From assembly GCA_049322335.1 (NCBI GenBank), contig JBMORL010000016.1, positions 1 through 29,644 of the forward strand: DNA of 29,644 nt, given 5' to 3'. Origin of the DNA: JBMORL01 sp049322335. Lineage in GTDB: Bacteria; Bacteroidota; Bacteroidia; Flavobacteriales_D; UBA2798. Position 1 is the stretch's first letter. Every line of letters begins with the position of its first letter. The notes under the pieces are model-generated. The model was given only the letters and a program-made list of their open reading frames with translations, was not told the origin of the DNA and searched no databases. Position numbers and translations under genes: made by a program. Shown here one piece after another: positions 15,028-23,768 of the stretch.

Positions 15028-16425
15028 TCACTTCGGTATAAAATCGTATTCGTCTTCCCCTTTTCTTGCCTTATCGTAATCAGGAGCGCGCAATGCGTTT
15101 TTAATTTTTTCATTACCGTGTAATTGCAACAGGCTTTCCGTGTAAGCTTCACGCGTCATACTATCCCAGTGAATGATGCCGTTTCGCAGCTGCCACGACT
15201 GAAAAATATTTTGCGCTGAAAAAACCAGGATGAGAAGTGAAAAGAAAATTATTTGCAGGTATTTTCTTTTTGTATATACAAATTGCAGGAATGCGGCAAG
15301 AGGAATAAACAAAAGCGCATAGCTGTCAATCATAGGCCGCATGCCCAGTCCGCCACCATACCACCAGCACCACCACGAAAAAATAACATAAGAATTAAGA
15401 ATAAAGAACACCAACAGCGGTAAAAAGAAATCGCGGTATTTTTTATACACAAAATAAAATCCGGCCAGTGAAAAAATCATCAGTGGTGTATACACCAGCC
15501 ATCCTTTTCTGAAACTCAAAAATCCTTCGGCAATGTGTGGGTGGGAAAAATAGAACCGTTCACCTACATAGGAATTAAACATCCATGAATCGGTAATGTA
15601 TTTCCAGTAAATAAATTGAGGCAGAAGTACTAAAAATGTGATCAGTGCCATCAGCAAAATATATTTTCGTTGCTGCCACAGAAACTGAATCCGGAGTTTA
15701 AATTCATTTTTATTTTTTACACCGTACAGCAGCGGAAAAACAGCAATCAGCAGGTTAACGGGACGAACCAGCATAATCATTCCCAGTAAAAGCGAAACCA
15801 TCACGGAGTTTTTCACGGAAGGAAGTTCTTTCCATTTTACAGAAAAAAAAATAAAGGCAGCGATAAGTGCAAAACCGGGCGCATGCGAAAGAGCAGCTTC
15901 GGCTGTTGAGTAATGAAAAAGGTTGGTCCCAAAAACCACCAGCAACAACGAAAAGAAAACAATCCATTCTTTAAAAAACCGCAACAAAAGTTTTCTTAAA
16001 AAAATCAATCCCATCAAACAATAAAACACACCGGAGAGATGGATCCATTTATGATAGGGCTGACTGAATCCGTCAGTAGTTTCGCCTTTCATTTTTGCTT
16101 CCGCATGGGCGATAGCAAAAAAGGGAGAATACAAAACAGCCATTCCCATAGTGGTTTTAATTACTTTTTTTCCGTTGGGGGCTTTTTCAGGCCAATAGCG
16201 GTTGGTGCCTGCATAATAATCTTCTTTTCCATCGGTAAAAGACAGGTCGGGACATTGTTCGATAAAAAAAGCAGGAAGATAAGCGTAGTAAGAAATCACA
16301 TCCGATTTGATTGCATCATTCTCCCCCCATTTACGGATGTTGAAGTTTATCCAGATAAGAACGACTGCTGTAAACAGGATGGCGTAAAACGAAGGACTTT
16401 TATATGGCAGGCGAAAAGAGATCAT
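15028..16425 (-). CDS. Multi-pass membrane protein, GT-C glycosyltransferase-like
   Basis: 465 residues with about ten hydrophobic helices. The first loop after TM1 has acidic residues (E-N-D-A-I-K-S-D-V-I-S-Y-Y-A-Y-L-P), as in GT-C enzymes of the PMT/ArnT type, where an Asp in the first periplasmic loop is catalytic. Later segments include W-W-C-W-W-Y-G-G-G-L-G-M-R-P, a membrane-face motif often seen in Bacteroidota proteins of this kind. It may transfer a sugar from a lipid-linked donor; the substrate is unknown. Its ATG overlaps the TGA of the small SpoIIE-tail frame upstream (ATGA), so translation is probably coupled to it. Confidence 0.7.
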   Translation of the reverse strand: MISFRLPYKSPSFYAILFTAVVLIWINFNIRKWGENDAIKSDVISYYAYLPAFFIEQCPDLSFTDGKEDYYAGTNRYWPEKAPNGKKVIKTTMGMAVLYSPFFAIAHAEAKMKGETTDGFSQPYHKWIHLSGVFYCLMGLIFLRKLLLRFFKEWIVFFSLLLVVFGTNLFHYSTAEAALSHAPGFALIAAFIFFSVKWKELPSVKNSVMVSLLLGMIMLVRPVNLLIAVFPLLYGVKNKNEFKLRIQFLWQQRKYILLMALITFLVLLPQFIYWKYITDSWMFNSYVGERFYFSHPHIAEGFLSFRKGWLVYTPLMIFSLAGFYFVYKKYRDFFLPLLVFFILNSYVIFSWWCWWYGGGLGMRPMIDSYALLFIPLAAFLQFVYTKRKYLQIIFFSLLILVFSAQNIFQSWQLRNGIIHWDSMTREAYTESLLQLHGNEKIKNALRAPDYDKARKGEDEYDFIPK

Positions 16426-16526
16426 ATTTTAATACCAATAACATCAATGTCATCCATGAGAGACAAAAGCAATTTCAAATTGTTTTTTCTCCATTGTGAC
16501 TTTTCTTTTTTTAAACTTTGTTTCAT
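16422..16526 (-). pseudogene. 34-codon reading frame ending like a SpoIIE domain (probable remnant)
   Basis: The frame starts at an ATG that overlaps the stop of the SpoIIE gene upstream (ATGA) and ends in a TGA that overlaps the ATG of the GT-C-like gene (ATGA). Its last 11 residues, M-D-D-I-D-V-I-G-I-K-I, match the extreme C-terminus of SpoIIE phosphatases; the neighbours end I-D-D-V-C-V-I-G-V-R-I and L-D-D-I-C-I-I-G-I-R-F. A tryptophan stands in the same general place before the D-D pair. The rest is basic and unremarkable. The simplest reading is the stump of a third tandem TPR-SpoIIE gene after deletion. A genuine microprotein, or a spacer kept for translational coupling, is also possible. 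Confidence 0.6.
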
Positions 16527-18562
16527 ATACGAACTCCTATCACACAAACGTCATCGATCTGTTCCATATCGCCTTTCCAGTTTTCAAATGTGTCGTTGAT
16601 AATTTTTACCTGTTCATCCATAGATAAATGGTTTATATTTAAAAGAGTTTCTTTTAATCTTGACGTCTTAAATTTTTTACCACCAGGCTTTGAACCCGCT
16701 TCACCTCCGAACTGATCAGCATAACCATCCGTAAAAATATAAAAAGAATCACCGCTGTTTAATACAAAAGAATGTGTGGAAAAGGGGCGGGGATTGGCAT
16801 ATTTACCTATGGGTTGTTTATCCGGTTTTATTTCTTCAACAACAGATGAATTTTTCCTGATGATCCAAAGCGGGTTATTGGCTCCCGACCAAAGCAATTC
16901 ATTTTTCTTCAGGTCAAGAACGCAGAGGCTGATGTCCATCCCGTCTTTTACTTCGCTTTCACTTTTTGAAAACGTTTCTGTTACCAGTTCGCGTACTTTA
17001 TTTAAAATTTCACCCGCCATGGTAATTCCAAATTCTTTAACTGTACGGTTCAGCGCATTGGAGCAAACCACGCTTACCATGGCACCGGGAACGCCATGGC
17101 CGGTACAATCAGCAGCAGCAAAGATAATTTTATCGGAAAAAGGTTCGAGAAAATAAAAATCACCGGCAACAATATCTTTTGGTTTATAAAGTATAAAAGA
17201 ATCATTCAGGTATTCTTTCACAATTTTTTGCGGTGGCAGGATAGCTTCCTGTAATCTGCGGGCATAATTTATACTATCAAGAATTTCTTTGTTTTTTTCT
17301 TCAATAACATGTTTTTGCTCTTTGATTTCTGTATTTTGTTGCGAGAGTAATACATTTGTTTTTTTTCGCTGAATGCTGATATAAAAAATAATTCCCGCAA
17401 TGATCAGCAAACCGACTACTGCAATCTGGAATATTTTGGTTTTTTCTTCTTCTTCTATTCTTTGAGCCCTTTCTTTTTCTGCCTCAGCCTGGCGGAGGGC
17501 TTCCTTTTTTTCAGCTTCTGCCTTTTTCTTTTGCAGTTTCAGTATTTCTTTTTCTTTTTTTTCTGTTTTATAGCGTACTTCCATTTCAGCAATAGCTCTC
17601 GAGCTTTCCTGGTTCAGTAAACTATCTTTCACCACATCATATTGTTTAAAATACTCATACGCTGTTTTGTAATTTTTTTCCCTGTAACTGAGATCGGCAA
17701 GCGACTGATAGCAATGCAACATAAGTTCAATTCCGTTTACTTCTCTTGCAAATTTGAGTGCTTTTTCAAAATATTTTTTTGCTGTAACAAATTCATTTTT
17801 CTCTTTATATACAACAGCAATATTAAGGGCAGAGAACGAAATTCCTTCCAGGTCGTTTATTTTTTCTTTTATGGAATGGCATTCCAGGTAATAGGATAAC
17901 GCTTTGTCGGTTTCTCCTTTGGTGTAATATACATTTCCAAGATCATTATAAGTATCGGCAATAGCTGAAAGGTTTCCCAGTTCTTTTCGGATGACAAGAG
18001 CTGTTTCAAAATAGTGTGATGCACTTTCCATGTCGCCCAGGTTGAAAAATGAATTCCCGGCATTATTCATGCTGCGGGCAAGGTTTCCTTTGTGAGGAGT
18101 TTTCTCCAGTATTTTTACTGCTTCAAGAAAATAACCATTGGCTTTTTTATGTTCGTTTTTCAACTGGTAAATTAATCCGAGGGAATTGTTGGCATCACCT
18201 ATTCCGGCAGTATCTTTTAATTCTTCGGCAATCCGCAGTGAAGTTAAGGCGTAATCCACCGCTATGTCCAGTTTTCCCCTGAACGAAAATACGTTGGAAA
18301 GGGAAAAGAGAGAAAACATTTCACCTTTCCTGTTTTTATTTTTTTTGGAAAGAGCCAATGCCTCAGTGGCCAATCGTTCTGCTTCCTCATTATCCTGGTA
18401 AGTCAGGTGAAGTGAGAGCTCATTCATTAACCGGGCTTTTGCTGTATCTGTGGAAGCCGATTTTATTTTTTCCCGGAGTTTTGCGGAATAAGCGTCTTCT
18501 GCATTTTGTGCAAAAGCAAACGAATAGAAAAACAGTACCGAAAAAAGAAAAACAACTCTCAT
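16523..18562 (-). CDS. TPR-SpoIIE (PP2C-like) serine phosphatase
   Basis: 679 residues, paralogous to the protein at 11884-13992. Signal peptide to about residue 19 (F-A-F-A-Q). At least six TPR repeats lie at about 40-310, for example D-T-Y-N-D-L-G-N-V-Y-Y-T-K-G-E. A Lys/Glu-rich coiled coil spans 330-375, a transmembrane helix 377-396, a linker helix 400-440, and the SpoIIE phosphatase domain 450-679. Catalytic motifs are present: D-I-V-A-G-D-F-Y, A-A-D-C-T-G-H-G-V-P-G, K-D-G-M-D-I-S, I-F-T-D-G-Y-A-D-Q-F-G-G and I-D-D-V-C-V-I-G. The TPR part would sense in the periplasm and the phosphatase act in the cytoplasm. It lies 84 bases after metG on the same strand. Confidence 0.92.
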   Translation of the reverse strand: MRVVFLFSVLFFYSFAFAQNAEDAYSAKLREKIKSASTDTAKARLMNELSLHLTYQDNEEAERLATEALALSKKNKNRKGEMFSLFSLSNVFSFRGKLDIAVDYALTSLRIAEELKDTAGIGDANNSLGLIYQLKNEHKKANGYFLEAVKILEKTPHKGNLARSMNNAGNSFFNLGDMESASHYFETALVIRKELGNLSAIADTYNDLGNVYYTKGETDKALSYYLECHSIKEKINDLEGISFSALNIAVVYKEKNEFVTAKKYFEKALKFAREVNGIELMLHCYQSLADLSYREKNYKTAYEYFKQYDVVKDSLLNQESSRAIAEMEVRYKTEKKEKEILKLQKKKAEAEKKEALRQAEAEKERAQRIEEEEKTKIFQIAVVGLLIIAGIIFYISIQRKKTNVLLSQQNTEIKEQKHVIEEKNKEILDSINYARRLQEAILPPQKIVKEYLNDSFILYKPKDIVAGDFYFLEPFSDKIIFAAADCTGHGVPGAMVSVVCSNALNRTVKEFGITMAGEILNKVRELVTETFSKSESEVKDGMDISLCVLDLKKNELLWSGANNPLWIIRKNSSVVEEIKPDKQPIGKYANPRPFSTHSFVLNSGDSFYIFTDGYADQFGGEAGSKPGGKKFKTSRLKETLLNINHLSMDEQVKIINDTFENWKGDMEQIDDVCVIGVRI

Positions 18563-18646
18563 TTAAGGGCATTAGAGCTGAAAGGTAATAAAAACCTGCT
18601 AAACCGGGAGTGCGTGCGGTAAATTGTACAATAGAATTTCCTGAAA

Positions 18647-20734
18647 TTAACGTATCTCCGACCCGTTGTCAAAAGTATCAGCCGGTTGAACAAAAGTGAG
18701 TTTTCCGTCAGGATTTTCCGCCATCAGTATCATTCCCTGCGATTCGATGCCGCGGATCTTGCGTGGTGCAAGATTGATAAGTATGGAAACTTTTTTGCCA
18801 ATCACTTCTTCGGGTTTGTAAAATTCGGCAATGCCTGATAACACAGTGCGTTTGTCCAGCCCGGTGTCAATAGTCAGCTTTAACAGCTTGTCGGCCTTTT
18901 CTACTTTTTCGGCCGCAATAATTTCACCGATACGGATATCCATTTTCGAGAAATCATCATAGGTAATTTCGGGTTTCTGCATTTTTATTTTCGGATTTAA
19001 AACAGCGTTTTGTTTTTTGCTGTTGTGCAGTTTTTCTATTTGTTTTTCAATAATGCTGTCTTCGATTTTTTCAAAAAGAAGAAAAGGTTCTCCTAATTGA
19101 TGTCCTGATGGAATAATAGTTGTGTTGTTCAGCAAAAGATCCCATTTCCCGGTGGAGTGATTCAGCATTTTTTCAATTTTTTCGCAGGTGTGTGGTAAGA
19201 ATGCACGGAATGCAATGGCTAGCCGGGCGGTTAATTGTAAACTGTTAAACAAAATTTCTTTTACACGGTTCTCATCGGTTTTCACCAGTTTCCATGGCTC
19301 GGTATCAGCAAGATATTTATTTCCGTCACGGGCAATCTCCATAGCATGAAACAATGCGTCACGGAAGCGATACTTGTGAATATATTCATCTATTTTTTCA
19401 GCATTTTCTTTAATCCTCCGTGTAAACAAATCTTTTTCGAATTCACCGGCTGTGGAAGTTTTATCATAAGCAGGCACTACACCGTTATAATATTTTTGCA
19501 TTAGTACCAGTACCCGGTTCACAAAATTCCCCAATATCGCCACCAGCTCATTATTCACTCTTGCCTGGTAATCTTTCCAGGTAAACTCACTGTCTTTGGT
19601 TTCGGGGGCAATGCTGCACAGTACATAACGCAACTCATCCTGCTTATTTGGAAATTCTTCCAGGTATTCATGCAGCCACACCGCCCAGTTGCGCGAAGTG
19701 GAAATTTTATCCCCCTCAAGATTTAAAAACTCGTTGGCAGGAACATTATCGGGTAACAAATAACCTCCATGGCATTTCAGCAGCATGGGAAAAATAATGC
19801 AGTGAAAAACTATATTATCTTTTCCTATAAAGTGAATGAGTTTTGTTTCCGGGTTTTTCCAATAGGTTTCCCAGTTTTTTCCGTTATCGGCCGCCCACTG
19901 TTTGGTTGCTGAAATATAACCAATAGGCGCATCCAGCCAGACATACAATACTTTTCCTTCAGCACCTTCCAGCGGCACTTTCACTCCCCAGTCAAGATCA
20001 CGTGTCATCGCCCGCGGCTGCAAACCGGCATCAATCCACGAGCGGCATTGTCCCAATACGTGCAATTTCCATTCTTTCGGATCGTGATGTTGTTTTGCAT
20101 CCAGCTTCCCGGTTTCAATCCATTCCCTTATCCAGTTTTCATGAACGTTCATCGGCAAATACCAATGGTAAGTTTGTTTGAGCACCGGTGTGTTTCCGCT
20201 AAGTGTCGATTTGGGATTGATTAACTCAGAAGGGCTAAGCGCAGTTCCGCATTTTTCGCACTGGTCGCCATAGGCATTTTCGTTACCGCATTTGGGACAA
20301 GTGCCAATGATGTACCTGTCGGCCAAAAACTGCTGGTGTTCTTCATCAAAAAACTGTTCACTTGTTTCTTTGGTAAAAACATTATTTTTTTCCAGCTGAA
20401 GAAAAAATTCCTGCGCTGTTTTGTGATGAAGAGGAGAAGAAGTACGGTGATAAATATCAAATTTAATTCCGAAATCTCCGAAGGCCTTTTTGATTTGACC
20501 GTGGTATTTATCGATGATTTCCTGCGGAGAAATGCCTTCTTTTTTTGCCCGGATGGTGATAGCGGCACCATGTTCATCCGAACCGCAGATAAACACAGCT
20601 TCTTTGCCGATTAAACGCAGGTAACGCACAAAAATATCAGCAGGAAGATAAGCCCCTGCAATATGGCCAATGTGCAAAGGCCCGTTGGCGTAGGGAAGGG
20701 CAGCGGTAACGGTATATCGTTGTGTGGAGCTCAA
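18647..20734 (-). CDS. metG: Methionyl-tRNA synthetase with C-terminal tRNA-binding domain
   Basis: Charges tRNA-Met with methionine. 695 residues. The class I HIGH motif appears as P-L-H-I-G-H at about 19-24 and the KMSKS loop as K-I-S-T-S-R-N-W. A zinc knuckle with C-P-K-C-G and C-E-K-C-G sits in the connective peptide at about 145-162. The anticodon-binding helical domain follows, and the last 110 residues are an EMAP/Trbp111-type OB fold (M-D-I-R-I-G-E-I, ending near L-A-P-R-K-I-R-G-I-E-S-Q-G-M). The C-terminal domain promotes dimerisation and tRNA affinity. It is transcribed divergently from queA across a 242-base gap. Confidence 0.98.
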   Translation of the reverse strand: MSSTQRYTVTAALPYANGPLHIGHIAGAYLPADIFVRYLRLIGKEAVFICGSDEHGAAITIRAKKEGISPQEIIDKYHGQIKKAFGDFGIKFDIYHRTSSPLHHKTAQEFFLQLEKNNVFTKETSEQFFDEEHQQFLADRYIIGTCPKCGNENAYGDQCEKCGTALSPSELINPKSTLSGNTPVLKQTYHWYLPMNVHENWIREWIETGKLDAKQHHDPKEWKLHVLGQCRSWIDAGLQPRAMTRDLDWGVKVPLEGAEGKVLYVWLDAPIGYISATKQWAADNGKNWETYWKNPETKLIHFIGKDNIVFHCIIFPMLLKCHGGYLLPDNVPANEFLNLEGDKISTSRNWAVWLHEYLEEFPNKQDELRYVLCSIAPETKDSEFTWKDYQARVNNELVAILGNFVNRVLVLMQKYYNGVVPAYDKTSTAGEFEKDLFTRRIKENAEKIDEYIHKYRFRDALFHAMEIARDGNKYLADTEPWKLVKTDENRVKEILFNSLQLTARLAIAFRAFLPHTCEKIEKMLNHSTGKWDLLLNNTTIIPSGHQLGEPFLLFEKIEDSIIEKQIEKLHNSKKQNAVLNPKIKMQKPEITYDDFSKMDIRIGEIIAAEKVEKADKLLKLTIDTGLDKRTVLSGIAEFYKPEEVIGKKVSILINLAPRKIRGIESQGMILMAENPDGKLTFVQPADTFDNGSEIR

Positions 20735-20856
20735 AATCTGTATTTCAGGGGCGTAAAGGTAATTATTTTACCCTTTCGGGACAGGCGAAAAAACCCGTAT
20801 TGCCCTGTTGATTGTCAGAATATTATAACAGCCCGAAAAAATAAAGCGGAAATAGC

Positions 20857-20888
20857 TTGACAAGCGGGTAAGGACCACTGTATATTTG
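20857..20888 (+). promoter_or_regulatory. queA promoter (Bacteroidota type)
   Basis: TTG at 20857-20859 (inside TTGACA), a 21-base spacer and a perfect -7 element TATATTTG at 20881-20888. Transcription would start near 20894, giving an 80-base leader before queA. Confidence 0.7.
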
Positions 20889-20976
20889 CCGCCCTGAAAT
20901 AAATCCCGTAAGATTTATGCAGTAGACCCGTAAAACGGAAAGCTTCATTTTTCTTCCGGAAAAAAACTAAAAAAAC

Positions 20977-22026
20977 ATGAAGCTCTCACAATTCAAATTC
21001 AAACTTCCTCCCGAACTTATTGCCAACCACCCGGCCAAAATGCGTGAAGAAAGCCGTATGATGATTTTACATCGTAACAGCGGAAAAATTGAACATAAAA
21101 AATTCAATGATGTGATCAAATATTTTGGTGATGGAGATGTATTGATCATCAATAACACCAAAGTTTTTCCTGCGCGCATGTACGGCAATAAAGAAAAAAC
21201 AGGAGCTAAAATAGAAGTGTTCCTGCTGCGTGAACTCAACCGTGAAAGTTTGTTGTGGGATGTGCTGGTGGATCCGGCCAGAAAAATCCGTATCGGGAAT
21301 AAATTGTATTTCGGTGAAGATGATTCGCTCGTTGCGGAAGTGATCGACAATACCACTTCACGCGGACGTACATTGCGTTTTTTATTTGACGGCCCGTATG
21401 AAGAATTCAAAAAAATTATTACCGACCTGGGAGAAACACCTCTTCCCAAATACATTAAACGTGAAGTGGAAAAAGATGACGAAGAAAGATATCAAACCGT
21501 TTTTGCAAAACATGAAGGAGCGGTGGCTGCTCCTACAGCCGGTTTGCACTTTAGCCGCGAACTGATGAAAAGAATGGAATTACGCGGAGTAAGTTTTGCA
21601 GAGTTAACCCTTCATATCGGGCTCGGAACCTTCCGCGCGGTGGAAGTGGAAGACCTTACCAAACACAAAATGGATTCGGAGCAGGTAATTATTCCTGCCG
21701 AATGTGCCGACATGGTGAATTTTGCCAAAGCCGATGAAAGAAAAGTATGTGCCGTGGGGACAACGGCCATGCGTGCTATCGAAACATCCGTTTCTACCGA
21801 AGGATTTTTAAAACCGTTTGACGGATGGACCAATAAATTTATTTTTCCGCCTTACGATTTTTCTATTGCCAACAGTATGATTACGAATTTCCACATGCCC
21901 AATTCCACGTTGCTGATGATGGTTTGCGCATTCGGGGGATATGATTTTATGATGGAAGCGTATAACGAAGCTATTAAGGAAGAATACCGTTTTTTCTCCT
22001 ATGGCGATTCGATGCTAATTCTGTAA
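20977..22026 (+). CDS. queA: S-adenosylmethionine:tRNA ribosyltransferase-isomerase
   Basis: Adds the ribosyl part of S-adenosylmethionine to preQ1 at position 34 of tRNA to give epoxyqueuosine. 349 residues, normal length. Typical segments are F-K-L-P-P-E-L-I-A-N-H-P near the start, I-I-N-N-T-K-V-F-P-A-R, E-G-A-V-A-A-P-T-A-G-L-H-F, L-H-I-G-L-G-T-F-R-A-V and T-N-F-H-M-P-N-S-T-L-L-M-M-V. ispD follows after one base, so the two are co-transcribed. Confidence 0.98.
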   Translation: MKLSQFKFKLPPELIANHPAKMREESRMMILHRNSGKIEHKKFNDVIKYFGDGDVLIINNTKVFPARMYGNKEKTGAKIEVFLLRELNRESLLWDVLVDPARKIRIGNKLYFGEDDSLVAEVIDNTTSRGRTLRFLFDGPYEEFKKIITDLGETPLPKYIKREVEKDDEERYQTVFAKHEGAVAAPTAGLHFSRELMKRMELRGVSFAELTLHIGLGTFRAVEVEDLTKHKMDSEQVIIPAECADMVNFAKADERKVCAVGTTAMRAIETSVSTEGFLKPFDGWTNKFIFPPYDFSIANSMITNFHMPNSTLLMMVCAFGGYDFMMEAYNEAIKEEYRFFSYGDSMLIL

Positions 22027-22027
22027 T

Positions 22028-22693
22028 GTGAACCAATATGTGATTATTGTGGCGGGCGGCTCCGGAACACGGATGAAAGCCGGCCAGCCCAAGCAGTTTC
22101 TCCCTATAGCGGGAAAAACCATTTTGCAGCATACGCTGGAAGCCTTTCACCGTTATGACCCTACATTTAAATACATTGTGGTTTTGCCCAAAGAAAGCAT
22201 CGATTTCTGGAAAAACCATGCGGTGATGAAAAAAATAAAAATCGCACACACCGTGGTGGAAGGCGGGAAAGAAAGATTTTTTTCGGTAAAAAATGCATTG
22301 GACACGATTAAAGGAAATGGTATTGTTGCGATCCATGATGGCGTTCGTCCGCTGGTATCAAAACAAACGTTAAAAAATTGTTTTGAGGGAGTTAAAAAGT
22401 TCGGCAATGCGATTCCCGTTATACACGTGGTGGAATCCATACGCATGCTGGATGGCGAAAGTTCAACACCATCTCCGAGAAGCAAAATAAGAATAGTACA
22501 AACACCCCAGTGTTTCGAATTGGGCAGAATAAAAAAAGCCTACGAACAGGAATTCTCTCCCGATTTCACCGATGATGCCACCGTGTTGGAAAAAACAGGT
22601 GAAAAAATACACCTGGTAGAAGGTAACCGCGAAAACATTAAAATCACCTCTCCCTTTGATATGAAACTGGCGGAATTTTTTATGAAAGAGTGA
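22028..22693 (+). CDS. ispD: 2-C-methyl-D-erythritol 4-phosphate cytidylyltransferase
   Basis: Third step of the MEP isoprenoid pathway: CTP plus methylerythritol phosphate gives CDP-methylerythritol. 221 residues from a GTG start one base after the queA stop. The nucleotide-binding loop G-G-S-G-T-R-M-K-A-G-Q-P-K-Q-F is at about 10-24, H-D-G-V-R-P-L-V at about 103-110, and T-D-D-A-T-V-L-E at about 180. The protein ends like other IspD proteins (I-K-I-T-S-P-F-D-M). Confidence 0.97.
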   Translation: MNQYVIIVAGGSGTRMKAGQPKQFLPIAGKTILQHTLEAFHRYDPTFKYIVVLPKESIDFWKNHAVMKKIKIAHTVVEGGKERFFSVKNALDTIKGNGIVAIHDGVRPLVSKQTLKNCFEGVKKFGNAIPVIHVVESIRMLDGESSTPSPRSKIRIVQTPQCFELGRIKKAYEQEFSPDFTDDATVLEKTGEKIHLVEGNRENIKITSPFDMKLAEFFMKE

Positions 22694-22719
22694 AATTTAG
22701 TGGCTTGGAAATGATGGGA

Positions 22720-22749
22720 ATTTGAAAAAGTCTAAACCTGATTTCAAAT
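22720..22749. terminator. Weak inverted repeat between ispD and the EamA gene
   Basis: ATTTGAAA (22720-22727) and TTTCAAAT (22742-22749) are a perfect 8-bp inverted repeat with a 14-base loop between two convergent genes. The stem is AT-rich and the following T-tract is short, so termination is plausible but weak. Confidence 0.3.
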
Positions 22750-22757
22750 CTTAAGTT

Positions 22758-23645
22758 TTATATCTCCAGTTTCCGTTTCCCCGCCTTTATCCACGAATTG
22801 GCAAACACCGAAAGTAATATGATCGCAGATCCGAGATAAAATCCCGGGCCCATTTTTTCTTCTTCGGGCCAGAGGATAATAGCCATGATGAATGTGTAAA
22901 TCGGTTCAAGATTAACGCTGATACTAACGGTATACGGGCTAACGTATTTCATCAGCCATACACTGGCTACAAACGGAAAAGCGGTACAACAAACCGATAA
23001 AAGAAGCAAATACCACATATCGTGTTCACTGATAGCCAGCTGGTCGCCCGTCATTTTTCCTATCAGCAGAATGTAAATGCTTATACCGATAAAACCTCCG
23101 ATCATTTCATAAAAGGTAATGGATACCGAATCAGCTTTTTTTACAAGTAATCCATTGATAACGGTAAACAAAGCGGAGAAGAATGCAGAGATCAGTCCCC
23201 AGATAAATCCTTCCATGTAACCGGTTTCCACGCCCATCAGGATGCTTACACCAATGATCACCCCGATACTAAGCACGAGTTCATATAGAACAATTTTTGT
23301 TTTGTAGAAAAGCGGTTGAAGGAAAGCGGTAAAAAAACTCGCCACAGCCATCATTGCTGCAGCGACAGAAGCATTCGCCAGTTTTATCGCCCCGTAAAAA
23401 AATATCCAGTGCAGGGCAATTACGATTCCCGTTCCGAAAGTGATCCACCAGAATTTTGCCGTTATTTTAAATTTATCGCGGTGAAAAACGAGCATATAGC
23501 TGGCCAGCACTACCACCACCATCAACATTCTCCACCACACCAGCACATCTTCTTTTACAGAAATAATTTTTCCCAGGATTCCGGTAAACCCCCAGATGAA
23601 AACGATAAAATGAAGTAAAAGATAATGACTCAACCGCGCCTGCAT
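22758..23645 (-). CDS. EamA/DMT-superfamily transporter
   Basis: 295 residues, almost entirely hydrophobic, with ten predicted helices arranged as two EamA repeats (about 5-140 and 155-290). F-I-W-G-F-T-G-I-L-G-K near the start and N-L-E-P-I-Y-T-F-I-M-A in the second repeat are family-typical; an Asn-Leu-Glu-Pro segment marks the ninth helix in many members. The protein is probably an exporter or permease for a metabolite, and substrates vary too widely to name one. A -7 promoter element ends four bases before its ATG, suggesting a leaderless message. Confidence 0.9.
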   Translation of the reverse strand: MQARLSHYLLLHFIVFIWGFTGILGKIISVKEDVLVWWRMLMVVVVLASYMLVFHRDKFKITAKFWWITFGTGIVIALHWIFFYGAIKLANASVAAAMMAVASFFTAFLQPLFYKTKIVLYELVLSIGVIIGVSILMGVETGYMEGFIWGLISAFFSALFTVINGLLVKKADSVSITFYEMIGGFIGISIYILLIGKMTGDQLAISEHDMWYLLLLSVCCTAFPFVASVWLMKYVSPYTVSISVNLEPIYTFIMAIILWPEEEKMGPGFYLGSAIILLSVFANSWIKAGKRKLEI

Positions 23646-23649
23646 AGCG

Positions 23650-23657
23650 CAAAGGTA
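23650..23657 (-). promoter_or_regulatory. EamA gene -7 promoter element, adjoining the start codon
   Basis: The minus strand reads TACCTTTG-CGCT-ATG, the ATG being the gene start. TAnnTTTG is followed by exactly four bases before the start codon, the same arrangement as at tsaB. Confidence 0.5.
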
Positions 23658-23669
23658 AGAAAAGAGATG

Positions 23670-23747
23670 AAGTTATTGGGTTATTAAGGGATAGAGTAAA
23701 ATGCAAAATCCCTTATTTTATATTCTTACCCCATCCCTCAATAACTT
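23670..23747. repeat. Imperfect inverted repeat upstream of the EamA gene
   Basis: AAGTTATTG (23670-23678) pairs with CAATAACTT (23739-23747), and inside it GGGATAGAGTAA faces TTACCCCATCCC with mismatches. The word TCAATAACT recurs at about 23755-23763. It lies between the stop of the coiled-coil gene and the EamA promoter, so it may end the upstream transcript. Confidence 0.4.
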
Positions 23748-23768
23748 AGTACACTCAATAACTCTATC

